Part shown: piece by piece, positions 47,167 through 55,535 of the stretch
Numbering within the stretch: position 1 is the first letter of the stretch
Layout of the letters: each line of letters opens with the position of its first letter
Assembly: GCF_003001995.1 (NCBI RefSeq)
Contig: NZ_PVNB01000018.1
Coordinates: forward strand, 23,366 to 87,365
Length of the DNA stretch: 64,000 bases
DNA from: Orenia metallireducens
GTDB lineage: Bacteria; Bacillota; Halanaerobiia; Halobacteroidales; Halobacteroidaceae
Reading direction: 5' to 3'
The notes under the pieces: model-generated
What the model saw: the letters and a program-made list of their open reading frames with translations, nothing else
Database searches by the model: none
Told to the model about the DNA's origin: nothing
Program-made: the position numbers and the translations under genes

Positions 47167-47640
47167 TTAAAGTAATTTCCCCAAAATATTAACAAGCTTT
47201 TTATTAATACTATAACCAGACATATTTCCAAATTTTTTCTGCTGCTCTGCTTGAGCTTCGAATTCTTTAAGCCAATTTATTCTCTCTTCTTCCCAATTTA
47301 TTGTTGCATTATTTGAAGTTAATAAGGGATTTACATTGTATCCTTGTTCAGCTTGTGCCCTTGCAATGAGTTTAGGGACAATAGTTAAATCTCCAAGTTC
47401 ACAAAGAGAAATTTGTTTGGCTTCATACAATTTATTACAAACAGTTTCCAAATCATTAAAAGACATATTACTAATATCATATTCTTTAGATAGTTCATCC
47501 CAAATAGCTGGATTAGCCACTCTATTGTCTTCTATTCTTGAACTTTTAATACTATCTTTGATATTGAATTTCTTGTCATTATGACTAACACTATTTCTTT
47601 GATGATAGTTAACTTGAGAATTAATTGTACTTATTTTCAT
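47167..47640 (-). CDS. Unknown protein, 157 aa
   Basis: Minus strand, ATG after GGAAGGAAGAGATAACT. No recognised domain. Asn- and Ser-rich N-terminus, then helical sequence with EYDISNMSFNDLETVCNKLYE, where a motif of the type 'NMSFNDLxxxCxxLYEA' recurs in small clostridial proteins, and an acidic, Trp-containing helix (INWEEERINWLKEFEAQAEQ). Its start lies 43 bases after the end of attC-like site 1. It could be the oldest cassette, now without its own site, or the first chromosomal gene beyond the array. Confidence 0.6.
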   Translation of the reverse strand: MKISTINSQVNYHQRNSVSHNDKKFNIKDSIKSSRIEDNRVANPAIWDELSKEYDISNMSFNDLETVCNKLYEAKQISLCELGDLTIVPKLIARAQAEQGYNVNPLLTSNNATINWEEERINWLKEFEAQAEQQKKFGNMSGYSINKKLVNILGKLL

Positions 47641-47682
47641 AGTTATCTCTTCCTTCCTATTTTAAAATTATTTTTAGACTGC

Positions 47683-47817
47683 CTGTTACGTCCCGCGGAT
47701 TCGCGACGTCCTCATTAATACTTCTAACTTATAATTAAACCACTAAGTCTAACATAAGTCACCTACTACTTTCATTTATGATCTCAATTGGGATGTCGCT
47801 AAACTGCTGTTATGTGA
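47683..47817 (-). repeat. attC-like recombination site 1 (after the DUF1349 gene)
   Basis: Read with the gene: R''-like ACATAAC (47815-47809), then TTTAGCGACATCCC, a long centre with TGACTTATG, then GGACGTCGCGAATCC and a decayed R' (GTAACAG). The arms pair around GTCGCGAAT as in sites 2 and 3. It starts 16 bases after the stop codon. The degenerate R' suggests an old or inactive copy. Confidence 0.6.
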
Positions 47818-47831
47818 AGTTACCAAAACAA

Positions 47832-48431
47832 TTATTTATCTATCCCCCATTTGTTTTTATCTATTATTATTTTTTCTACCTTACATTGAAAACTACTATT
47901 TTGGGGACTACAAGCATAAATACCTACTTCTAACTGTTCTATTTCTTGATGAAGATGAGTTATTCTCATTTGTCCCCATTTTTGTCCATTGTTAGAATTT
48001 TGAAGTAAAAAATCATTGCCATTTTTACTAATTCGATACCACATTGATTTAATCTCAGAAGGTATATCTGTTGTTGCCCAATCAGAATAACCTAAATTCG
48101 TAACAACCGACCCTAATCTACTGATATTTTCATTTTCATATTCTGTAGAGACCTTAATCCAATTATCTTGATCTATTCTTACAATTAAGCCACACTGATC
48201 ATAAATAGTTTGAGGTTCAAATTCAAAGTGACCTGTAAAAGAAAAATCTCCTCGAAGTTTAGTTAATAAACAGTGCCCATTATCTCTTTTAAAACCATAA
48301 TGAGTTCTCTGCCAGAAATCAGTATCAGCCTCAGTTTTAATTACTAATCCCTCATCACAATAATATTCCCTTGCTTCATTAAACCAATAAAACTCTTCTG
48401 GAATGTTCTTATTAAAATTAATTTTTTTCAT
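47832..48431 (-). CDS. DUF1349 (concanavalin-like fold) protein, cassette gene
   Basis: 199 residues from the ATG at 48431, which follows GAGGGAGATAATA; upstream in-frame codons lack such a site. LTKLRGDFSFTGHFEFEPQTIYDQCGLIVRIDQDNWIKVSTEYEN is the hallmark of DUF1349, a jelly-roll lectin/glucanase-like fold seen in YesU and regulators of sugar genes. No signal peptide, so a cytoplasmic sugar-binding or enzyme role is likely. It has its own ribosome site and a 330-base leader after attC-like site 2, and is followed after 16 bases by attC-like site 1. It has the form of a gene cassette. Confidence 0.75.
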   Translation of the reverse strand: MKKINFNKNIPEEFYWFNEAREYYCDEGLVIKTEADTDFWQRTHYGFKRDNGHCLLTKLRGDFSFTGHFEFEPQTIYDQCGLIVRIDQDNWIKVSTEYENENISRLGSVVTNLGYSDWATTDIPSEIKSMWYRISKNGNDFLLQNSNNGQKWGQMRITHLHQEIEQLEVGIYACSPQNSSFQCKVEKIIIDKNKWGIDK

Positions 48432-48762
48432 TATTATCTCCCTCTTTTTTTTATATTTAAAAACCATTATCATTATTTTTTGAATTTTTCTAAAATATCA
48501 TAAATAGATCAATTTATTCAAAATTTTATAATTTTTTTATTAATACTTTTTATTAGCAGCTAAAACATTTATCTTTGTAAATAGCTGTACAAGTAAGATG
48601 AACAGCAACAAATCCTTTCTCTGTTTTTCAATCATTCTGCTAAGTTATATAAAAATCGTCATCTTAACATTAGTAGATAGTTTTTTATAAAAAGGTTAAA
48701 TTTTTTGATTCCCATAAACTTAAGATTACTTGGAAATCAATATTTTCTCTCATGGTAATTCC

Positions 48763-48890
48763 ACATAACGTTCTGGGGGTTCGCTATGTTCAGCTGCCAT
48801 CAACTCTCCATTCAAACAAGTATATTTCATAAGTCACCCGTTCCATCCGCAATCCTTACATAGCTGAATGTCTCTAAACCCTTGTTATAC
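48763..48890 (-). repeat. attC-like recombination site 2 (after the acetyltransferase gene)
   Basis: In gene orientation: R'' GTATAAC (48890-48884), GGGTT...TTCAGCT arm, centre with TGACTTATG, AGCTGAA...AACCC arm, then R' GTTATGT (48769-48763). R'' and R' are near-perfect complements and the inner arms pair over GGGTT and TTCAGCT with a bulge. It starts 22 bases after the stop codon. The 48474-48760 stretch beyond it is AT-rich, with no gene seen. Confidence 0.7.
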
Positions 48891-48912
48891 GATGACCAGG
48901 CCTATTTTTTAA

Positions 48913-49413
48913 TTAATCTAATCCTATTTTCTTACTTCTTCTTTCTAATAGAGCTACATCTCTCCAATCTCCATTTTTCATTTTACCAATCTTTTCCCTT
49001 ACACCAATTTCTCTAAATCCACATTTTTTATGTAATTCTAAACTTGATTTGTTTTCTACAAAAATTCCTGCTTGCAATGTCCAAAAACCATTTTCTTCAG
49101 ATAGTTCAACTAATTTGTTTAATAAAGTTTTTCCTATTCCTTTTCCTCTATAATTTGCACCTACATAAACACTAACTTCTGCTACTCCATTATAAACACA
49201 TCTACCTGAAACAGGACTTAATGCAGCCCAACCTATAACTTTCTCTCCATCTCGGGCAACTAATCGACAAGATTTAGTATGTCCAGAATCCCACTTTTCC
49301 CAAGTTGGAGCATCAGTCTCAAATGTTGAATTCCCCGTTTTAATTCCCTCAATATAAATTTCTTTTATGTCTTTCCAATCATTAGATTTCATATTATCAA
49401 TTATATAATCCAT
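48913..49413 (-). CDS. GNAT N-acetyltransferase (PAT/MnaT type), cassette gene
   Basis: 166 residues, ATG after CTGGAGGGTAACT. Acetyl-CoA-binding motif A is VSVYVGANYRGKGIGKTLLNKLVE. IYIEGIKTGNSTFETDAPTWEKW is characteristic of phosphinothricin- and methionine-sulfone-type acetyltransferases (Pat/YncA). These acetylate amino-acid analogues and can confer resistance. Small acetyltransferases are among the commonest integron cassette genes. The gene is flanked by attC-like sites 3 (upstream) and 2 (22 bases downstream). Confidence 0.88.
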   Translation of the reverse strand: MDYIIDNMKSNDWKDIKEIYIEGIKTGNSTFETDAPTWEKWDSGHTKSCRLVARDGEKVIGWAALSPVSGRCVYNGVAEVSVYVGANYRGKGIGKTLLNKLVELSEENGFWTLQAGIFVENKSSLELHKKCGFREIGVREKIGKMKNGDWRDVALLERRSKKIGLD

Positions 49414-49566
49414 AGTTACCCTCCAGAAATTTATTATTATTTCTATTTATTCAACCAGTTAATAGCACATGTTTGGAATAATAAATTATTATATATTTTA
49501 TATCATATCCATCCTTAAAGTTTGCAATCTACAAAAGTAATCTTCTTATCACAAGGCCTGGTTTTC

Positions 49567-49699
49567 GTATAACGTCCCTGAGATTCGCGACGTCCCCGAT
49601 AATACTCCTATTCTCAAGATAAACCTATAAATCTGACATAAGTCAGCCCAGCCCTCATTTATGCACCTCAACTGGGATGTTGCTAATCTCATGTTATAC
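49567..49699 (-). repeat. attC-like recombination site 3 (after the MazG-like gene)
   Basis: Best preserved. In gene orientation: R'' GTATAAC (49699-49693), A, arm TGAGATTAGCAACATCCC, centre with TGACTTATG, arm GGGACGTCGCGAATCTCA, GGGAC, R' GTTATAC (49573-49567). R'' and R' are perfect complements and the inner arms pair over 18 bases with three mismatches. The unequal spacers next to the R boxes (1 and 5 bases) give the asymmetry expected of a folded attC strand. It starts 27 bases after the stop codon. Confidence 0.75.
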
Positions 49700-49726
49700 G
49701 ATGGATGGCGGTCTTCTTTGTTACAC

Positions 49727-50086
49727 TTAAAAATCTTTATGTTGTTTTTCAAAATCTCTTCCTAGATTAGTTCGATATTTTTCTATATATTTTTCAGAAA
49801 ATTCTTCTGCCGAGATATCAAACCTATTAAGAACATCAATAAAATACATTAATACATCTCCTAATTCTTCAATAAACCTCTCTCTTATAACATTATCATT
49901 CATAATTTCTTCTTCACTTTTCTTCTTTATAATTTCAATAACTTCACCAACTTCTTCAATCATATATAGTATAAAATCTTTACCGTACTCTGGTTCCATA
50001 GGAGACCATTTTTCCTTATTCTTCTCCCATAGCTTATAAGATAATTCTATCATTTCTGAGATTTTCAAATCTTTATTATTAATCAT
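49727..50086 (-). CDS. MazG-like nucleotide pyrophosphohydrolase, cassette gene
   Basis: 119 residues, ATG after CAGGGAGGGAATTAA. The metal-binding helices are YMIEEVGEVIEIIKKK and FIEELGDVLMYFIDVL, giving the EExxE and ExxD pattern of all-alpha NTP pyrophosphatases. Such enzymes hydrolyse (d)NTPs, often damaged ones, and are frequent in mobile DNA. It is the first gene of the minus-strand cassette block and is followed by attC-like site 3. Confidence 0.85.
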   Translation of the reverse strand: MINNKDLKISEMIELSYKLWEKNKEKWSPMEPEYGKDFILYMIEEVGEVIEIIKKKSEEEIMNDNVIRERFIEELGDVLMYFIDVLNRFDISAEEFSEKYIEKYRTNLGRDFEKQHKDF

Positions 50087-50540
50087 TTAATTCCCTCCCT
50101 GTATTTTCAGCTTTATTTAATTGAAAGATAAAATAAATATCTGCTACTGAATGTCAACTCTATTATATTGTTTATTGCTGAAATTTTAGTATATTAATTT
50201 TACCTACCACTCTTCTGTGAATAAATTTGAATAATATTATATTTTTATCCTCTTGTAAAATTACAAAAACAGTAATTTATCATTAAAACCAATAATTTAA
50301 AATCCAACTGCAATCTAGCATAAATCATTCTTTTTCTCTTTAGGTCTTTAATATTATTTTTATATGTATTTTCCCAAAAACGTCTTATCTTATTGTATAA
50401 CATTTATGTTAATATCATCTAAACAGCTTTTCAAATAATTAAATTTATTTCTATACAAAATATTCTCTTTCTATATATTTACCATCCTAGCCATCTGTCG
50501 TATAACTCATATCTTAACGACATATTTCATATAATCTGCT

Positions 50541-50585
50541 AATATAGAGGTATTAACGAAGTTGATGCGTTAATACCACCTATAT
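50541..50585. other. Strong isolated hairpin upstream of the cassette block
   Basis: GGTATTAACG (50549-50558) and CGTTAATACC (50568-50577) are perfect 10-base arms with a 9-base loop; TATAG/CCTATA outside extends it with one bulge. There is no T tract, so it is not a normal terminator. A GTATAAC word lies shortly before it, in CTGTCGTATAACTC near 50498-50511, with ACGACA after. The remainder of 50087-50740 is AT-rich and shows no gene and no integrase. Confidence 0.6.
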
Positions 50586-50739
50586 AATAATTATAAATTC
50601 ATTCTTCTACATCATTAACTAATTATCCTCCATAATATCAAGATAATGTAAATAGTAGAATAAAAGTATTACTATTAAAAAGAAGAAAATTAATTTTTTT
50701 ATTAATCAAGCAGGAACTTTTAATCTCATCCAGAAATAA

Positions 50740-50768
50740 TATAATAGAATTGGTCTGACGTCTAACAA
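50740..50768 (+). promoter_or_regulatory. deoB promoter with GntR-type operator
   Basis: A TATAAT box (50740-50745) is followed at the presumed start of transcription by TTGGTCTGACGTCTAACAA (50750-50768), an imperfect palindrome centred on GACGTC. The shape fits FadR-subfamily GntR repressors (TTGGTnnGACnnnnACCAA-like). The -35 is weak. No matching regulator gene is in the window. Confidence 0.45.
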
Positions 50769-50829
50769 GATGAGAATAAAAGTAATATTTGTGCAAAGAT
50801 AGGTTAAACTAAAGGGGAGATATTAGGTG

Positions 50830-50911
50830 CTTAGGATTTAGGTGGATAGGTAGTTAGGAAGATCTACCTAATCATTAAACCACCCAACTACCTAACTATT
50901 TACCTACCTAA
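50830..50911. repeat. Word-repeat module, family R2, in the deoB leader
   Basis: TAGGTGGATAGGTAGTTAGG faces CCACCCAACTACCTAACTA with TTTACCTACCT. It lies between the promoter and the deoB start, so it would be transcribed as a long hairpin. Confidence 0.6.
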
Positions 50912-50936
50912 AAATCAAGAATAGAGGTGAAATTTT

Positions 50937-52112
50937 ATGAAAATTAAAAGAGTAAATATAATTGTATTAGATAGTGTTGGGATAGGGGCTTTACCTGATG
51001 CTGCTGATTTTGGTGATGAGGGTGCAGCAACCCTACAGAATACTGCTAAGGCAGTAGGAGGATTGAAGCTTCCTAACTTAGAGAGCTTTGGCTTAGGTAA
51101 TATTGCAGAGATTGAAGGGGTAGCTAAGGTAGATAAATCCAAGGCTGCCTTTGCTAAGATGGCAGAAGAATCTAATGGGAAGGATACAACCACTGGTCAT
51201 TGGGAGATAGCAGGAATTATCTCTAAAGACCCTTTTAGAACATATCCTGATGGCTTTCCTGCTGAAGTGATGGATCAATTCCACCAAGCAATCGGTAGAG
51301 AGAGTCTAGCTAATAAGCCTGCTTCAGGAACAGTAATTATTGAGGAGCTAGGTGAAGAACATATGAAGACTGGAAAGCCTATCGTTTATACTTCTGCAGA
51401 TAGTGTCTTCCAGATTGCAGCCCATGAAGATATTATCTCTATTCCTGAGCTCTATGAAATGTGTGAAAAGGCTCGTGAGATATTGCAAGGGGAGCATGCA
51501 GTAGCAAGAGTTATTGCTAGACCCTTTGTAGGTGAACCTGGCAACTTTGAACGTACTGCCAATAGAAAGGACTATTCTCTAACACCACCTGAGAAGACTG
51601 TTTTAAATCATCTCAAAGATGCAGGACATAAGGTGATGGCAGTAGGTAAGATTGAGAACATCTATGCTGGAGAAGGAATCACCGATGCAGTCCATACCAA
51701 GAGTAATATGGATGGAGTAGATAAGACCTTAGATTACTTGAAAAATGAAAAAGAAGGCTTAATTTTTACAAATCTAGTAGATTTTGATTCTAAATATGGT
51801 CATCGTAGAAACCCAGAAGCTTATGCCGAGGCACTAGAGAGTTTTGATACAAGGCTGCCTGAGATTATGGAACAATTAAATGAAGAAGATCTATTAATTA
51901 TTATTGCTGACCATGGCTGTGATCCAACCTATAAAGGGACAGATCATACTAGAGAGTATGTACCTTTATTGGTCTATGGAGAGCAAGTAAAAGCTGGCAC
52001 TGAATTGGGAGTTAGAGAGACCTTTAGTGATATCGCAGCTACCATTGCCGAAATCTTTGGCGTTGAAGGAACAGGGAATGGAAGTAGTTTTTTGGAAGAG
52101 ATAGTTAAATAA
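50937..52112 (+). CDS. deoB: Phosphopentomutase
   Basis: 391 residues, alkaline-phosphatase superfamily. Metal-site motifs are [33 protein letters not shown] (catalytic Thr), ADHGCDPT and [14 protein letters not shown]. It interconverts ribose-1-P and ribose-5-P and the deoxy forms, the exit step of nucleoside catabolism. GAGGTG precedes the ATG. punA and pdp follow on the same strand and supply its substrates. Confidence 0.96.
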   Translation: MKIKRVNIIVLDSVGIGALPDAADFGDEGAATLQNTAKAVGGLKLPNLESFGLGNIAEIEGVAKVDKSKAAFAKMAEESNGKDTTTGHWEIAGIISKDPFRTYPDGFPAEVMDQFHQAIGRESLANKPASGTVIIEELGEEHMKTGKPIVYTSADSVFQIAAHEDIISIPELYEMCEKAREILQGEHAVARVIARPFVGEPGNFERTANRKDYSLTPPEKTVLNHLKDAGHKVMAVGKIENIYAGEGITDAVHTKSNMDGVDKTLDYLKNEKEGLIFTNLVDFDSKYGHRRNPEAYAEALESFDTRLPEIMEQLNEEDLLIIIADHGCDPTYKGTDHTREYVPLLVYGEQVKAGTELGVRETFSDIAATIAEIFGVEGTGNGSSFLEEIVK

Positions 52113-52254
52113 ATAGTTAATAATTCATACAAAGGTATTTATTTAAAAATTTTAAAAATGAAAAAATTATTGTTTGAGAGAAGAAAATCTTAATCAGTAA
52201 TTTGATTTGATGAGAAACTTTATATAGAAGTAGAGTGTTAGGTCTATTAGATTA

Positions 52255-52410
52255 ATTTCATTCTTCTCGAGTTTAATTTTTTCTAGACTGGGCTGGATCT
52301 GCCACGAAGAGTTTTTGTATTTTAAAACTCGTAGATTTGGTTACTTTTGCGCCAATGATAAAAGTAACTGGGGAAAAAGCTGATAAGCTTTCTCCAAAAA
52401 TATTTTAAAT
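52255..52410. repeat. MITE-like element, partial copy C
   Basis: GAGTTTAATTTTTTCTAGAC, GGGCTGGATCTGCCACG and GGTTACTTTTGCGCCAATG, with ATAAAAGTAAC and GGGGAAAAAGCTGATAAGCT, match the central part of copies A and B in the orientation of A. The GATATTRCGACA ends are missing. It fills most of the gap between deoB and punA. Confidence 0.6.
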
Positions 52411-52459
52411 AATTTGAGTTAGATTTTGAGTAAACTTATATTAGAAAAGGGGGAAGACG

Positions 52460-53290
52460 ATGTCAAGTAAAACTATGCAAAAAATCAAAGAAAGTGTAAA
52501 CTACATCAAAGCTAAAGCAGGGATTACACCTGAGATTGCCTTGATTTTAGGTTCAGGCTTGGGAGTATTAGCCGATGAGATAGAGAACAAGACTGCAATA
52601 CCTTATGAAGAGATTCCAAACTTTCCAGTCTCGACAGTAGAGGGGCATGCTGGGCAGTTGGTATTAGGAGAATTGGAGGGGAAGCAGGTTGTAGCAATGC
52701 AAGGGAGATTTCATTATTATGAAGGCTATGATATGTCCTTTATTACCTTCCCAGTAAGAGTGATGAAGATGCTAGGGGCAGATAAATTACTGGTAACCAA
52801 CTCAGCAGGTGGAGCAAATCGCCACTTCAATGTAGGTGACTTTATGCTGATTTCTGACCACATCAACTTTACTGGGACAAATCCATTGATTGGAGCCAAT
52901 GAAGATGAATTAGGACCACGTTTTCCTGATATGTCAGAAGCCTATAATAAAGAGTTAATTGAATTGGCTGAACAGGTAGCAGAGAAGAAAGGGATTACTG
53001 TCAAAAAAGGTGTTTATGTTGGCTTCTCTGGACCTACCTATGAGACTCCAGCAGAGATTAGAATGGTACAAGGTTTAGGTGGAGATGCAGTAGGAATGTC
53101 GACTGTACCAGAGGTAATTGTAGCTAACCACATGGGAATGGGAATTTTAGGAATCTCCTGTATTACCAATATGGCTGCAGGAATTTTACCACAGCCTCTA
53201 GGGCATGAAGAGGTTATCGAAACGGCTAATCGAGTTAAGCCTAAATTTATTGAATTGCTTAGAGGAATTATAAGTTCAGTTGACAGTTGA
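52460..53290 (+). CDS. punA: Purine-nucleoside phosphorylase
   Basis: 276 residues, trimeric-type PNP. ALILGSGLGVLADEI, FPVSTVEGHAGQLVLG, MQGRFHYYEGY and GPTYETPAEIRM are family landmarks; the purine-contacting Asn lies in SCITNMAAG. It phosphorolyses inosine, guanosine and deoxy forms to base and (deoxy)ribose-1-P. GGGGGAAG precedes the ATG. The last codons (SSVDS) and stop are made of R3 repeat words, so the module at 53276 overlaps the end of the gene. Confidence 0.95.
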   Translation: MSSKTMQKIKESVNYIKAKAGITPEIALILGSGLGVLADEIENKTAIPYEEIPNFPVSTVEGHAGQLVLGELEGKQVVAMQGRFHYYEGYDMSFITFPVRVMKMLGADKLLVTNSAGGANRHFNVGDFMLISDHINFTGTNPLIGANEDELGPRFPDMSEAYNKELIELAEQVAEKKGITVKKGVYVGFSGPTYETPAEIRMVQGLGGDAVGMSTVPEVIVANHMGMGILGISCITNMAAGILPQPLGHEEVIETANRVKPKFIELLRGIISSVDS

Positions 53291-53360
53291 TAGTTAAGAC
53301 CTTAAAAGGACTTTAATTTAATCTTAACTATCAACTATAAACTCTACACTATACACTAAA
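53276..53360. repeat. R3 word-repeat module overlapping the punA stop codon
   Basis: CAGTTGACAGTTGATAGTTA (from about 53278) faces CTTAACTATCAACTATAAAC with TCTACACTATACACTA. The left arm encodes the last punA residues and its TGA. Confidence 0.6.
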
Positions 53361-53378
53361 AAATGGGGGGGTTAACTA

Positions 53379-54683
53379 ATGAGAGCTTATGATATTATTC
53401 ATAAAAAACGTGATGGCAAGAAATTAACTGACCAAGAGATAGATTTTTTAATTAAAGGATATACCAAGGGTGAGATTCCTGATTATCAAATGTCAGCGTG
53501 GGCGATGGCTGTTTTCTTTCAAGGAATGGATAAGGAAGAGACTGCTAAATTAACAAAGGCTATGGCTCAATCTGGTGATAATATAGATTTGAGTTCAATC
53601 ACAGGAATTAAGGTTGATAAACATAGTACAGGTGGTGTAGGTGATACTACTACTTTAGTTTTAGCGCCTCTAGTGGCTGCTTGCGGTGCACCAGTAGCTA
53701 AGATGTCTGGTCGTGGCTTGGGTCATACTGGAGGAACTATTGATAAGCTAGAATCTATTGCAGGTTTTAGTACATCTTTAAGTATGGATAAGTTTATAGA
53801 TAGTGTCAATCAGAATAAAGTAGCTATAGCAGGACAGACTGGCAACTTAGCTCCTGCTGATAAAAAGCTATATGCATTACGTGATGTAACTGCTACTGTT
53901 GATTCCATTCCTTTAATTGCAAGTAGTATTATGAGTAAAAAGATTGCCTCTGGAGCAGATGCTATAGTATTAGATGTTAAGACTGGTAATGGTGCTTTTA
54001 TGAAGAGCTATGAAGGTGCAGTAGAGTTGGCACAAACTATGGTAGAAATTGGTCAAGAAGTTGGACGTAATACTATTGCTGTGGTCTCTGATATGGATCA
54101 ACCTTTGGGATGGGCTGTAGGTAATGCTTTAGAGGTTAAAGAGGCTATTGACACTCTTAAAGGGGAAGGTCCTTATGATTTGACAGAGCTATGCTTGACC
54201 TTGGGAACACAGATGCTATTATTAGCAGAGGTTGCTAATAACTCTGAAGAGGCTAGAGAGATGCTAGAAAGAGCAATCAGTGATGGAAGTGGTCTAGCTA
54301 AGTTAAAGGAATTAATTGCTAAGCAAGGTGGAAATCCTGAAGTAGTCGATAACCCTGATCTATTACCACAGGCTAAGTATAGTGTAGAGGTCACAGCCCC
54401 AAGAGATGGCTATGTACAGAGAATAGAGGCAGAAGAGGTTGGGATTAGTGCAATGATTCTAGGAGCTGGTCGAGAGACTAAGGAATCAGAGATAGATTTA
54501 GCAGTAGGTTTAACTCTAGCTAAGAAGGTGGAAGATGAGTTAGCCAAGGGAGATGCTATCGCTACCCTATATTATAATGATGAGACTAAGGTAGAGGAGG
54601 CTAAAGAGATATTATTAAAGGCTTATCAGATTGGTGATACCAAGCTGGAATTAAATCCTTTGATTTATGAGATTATAGATTAA
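53379..54683 (+). CDS. pdp: Pyrimidine-nucleoside phosphorylase
   Basis: 434 residues. The signature [23 protein letters not shown] holds the phosphate-binding loop, and [19 protein letters not shown] follows. A lid domain and the C-terminal swivel domain ([18 protein letters not shown]) complete the usual 430 residues. It phosphorolyses uridine, thymidine and deoxyuridine. It is third in the salvage unit deoB-punA-pdp. Confidence 0.95.
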   Translation: MRAYDIIHKKRDGKKLTDQEIDFLIKGYTKGEIPDYQMSAWAMAVFFQGMDKEETAKLTKAMAQSGDNIDLSSITGIKVDKHSTGGVGDTTTLVLAPLVAACGAPVAKMSGRGLGHTGGTIDKLESIAGFSTSLSMDKFIDSVNQNKVAIAGQTGNLAPADKKLYALRDVTATVDSIPLIASSIMSKKIASGADAIVLDVKTGNGAFMKSYEGAVELAQTMVEIGQEVGRNTIAVVSDMDQPLGWAVGNALEVKEAIDTLKGEGPYDLTELCLTLGTQMLLLAEVANNSEEAREMLERAISDGSGLAKLKELIAKQGGNPEVVDNPDLLPQAKYSVEVTAPRDGYVQRIEAEEVGISAMILGAGRETKESEIDLAVGLTLAKKVEDELAKGDAIATLYYNDETKVEEAKEILLKAYQIGDTKLELNPLIYEIID

Positions 54684-54686
54684 GAC

Positions 54687-54728
54687 AAAAAGAGTGGTTC
54701 ACTTAGCTAAGTGAACCACTCTTTTTTA
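54687..54728. terminator. Bidirectional terminator between pdp and cheX
   Basis: AAGAGTGGTTCACTTAG and CTAAGTGAACCACTCTT are perfect arms flanked by A and T runs. Confidence 0.93.
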
Positions 54729-55193
54729 TTTTTTTCTCTCTTCTAAAGAAACATTAATTTCAAAATCACCGATTTCAGTATGCAAAGGAATTACTAAGAA
54801 CTTTCTTTGATTTGTAGTAATCTGTACATTATCTCCATATGTAATCGATGGAGGTGTAATATCACATTGATAATTCAACTCAGATAATTTAGTAAGTGAG
54901 TTTCCAGTAACTATATTAGCCAGCTCTCCAATTGCAGAGCTTACCAGTTCATCAAATTCATCCATCGACATCCCTGACATTTTAGTAAAGACCTCTAAAG
55001 CGGTATTTTCATCCATGCTATAGTAGATAAAACCTTTTAAGTCTCCTGTAACTCCAATAGAAGCATTTACTTTTTTAGCAGAAAAAGGGCTTTTGCGAAG
55101 GGTCAATTCTCCTCTTTCAACCTCTACTTGTATCATGTTCTTTAATACATTCCTAGCTGCTTCAAATATTGGATTAATATATTCCTGATTCAT
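54726..55193 (-). CDS. cheX: Chemotaxis protein CheX (CheY-P phosphatase)
   Basis: 155 residues, minus strand, ATG after AGGAGGTAGAAAG. The catalytic helix is SSAIGELANIVTGNSLTKL, with the E-x-x-N pattern of CheC/CheX phosphatases. FIYYSMDENTALEVFTKMSG is also typical. It removes phosphate from CheY and resets the flagellar motor, so the organism is probably motile. No other chemotaxis gene is in the window. Confidence 0.9.
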   Translation of the reverse strand: MNQEYINPIFEAARNVLKNMIQVEVERGELTLRKSPFSAKKVNASIGVTGDLKGFIYYSMDENTALEVFTKMSGMSMDEFDELVSSAIGELANIVTGNSLTKLSELNYQCDITPPSITYGDNVQITTNQRKFLVIPLHTEIGDFEINVSLEERKK

Positions 55194-55535
55194 ATCTTTC
55201 TACCTCCTTTATTAAGATTTAATTTATATACGTAGCTTTTAAAACTTTCTATAATAGTTAATTCTAGAAAAGAACAAATTATCCTTTTAGAATGTAGAAA
55301 ATATATTATTATTAATAAATTTTTGAATGATAATTTAGACCAGTATAAATTTAGTATTAATAACTTTATAAATTTGGAAAAAGGAAAAAAAGAATATTAT
55401 TAGAATTTAAATAGTAAAAGAAGACTAGTTATGATTAGTCTGTGATTAATATTATTCTGCTTATTTTAAATCTTTAAATTAAGCTAGTCTTTATAAATCG
55501 ATTATCAATTGTTTCTTTTCAAGAGGAGGTAGATT
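55194..55535. other. AT-rich divergent intergenic region cheX/asmA
   Basis: 342 bases of AT-rich sequence between two divergent genes. Promoters for both must lie here, but none could be picked out with confidence, and no gene or repeat family was recognised. Confidence 0.5.

Noticed and set aside
49549..49752. 67-residue minus-strand reading frame across attC-like site 3
   Set aside because: It runs through the palindrome and overlaps the end of the MazG-like gene in another frame. It has no ribosome site and its composition follows the palindrome.
48913..50086. Acetyltransferase and MazG-like genes as a toxin-antitoxin pair
   Set aside because: They are 313 bases apart with a full attC-like site between them. 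The acetyltransferase resembles Pat/YncA, not tRNA-targeting GNAT toxins.
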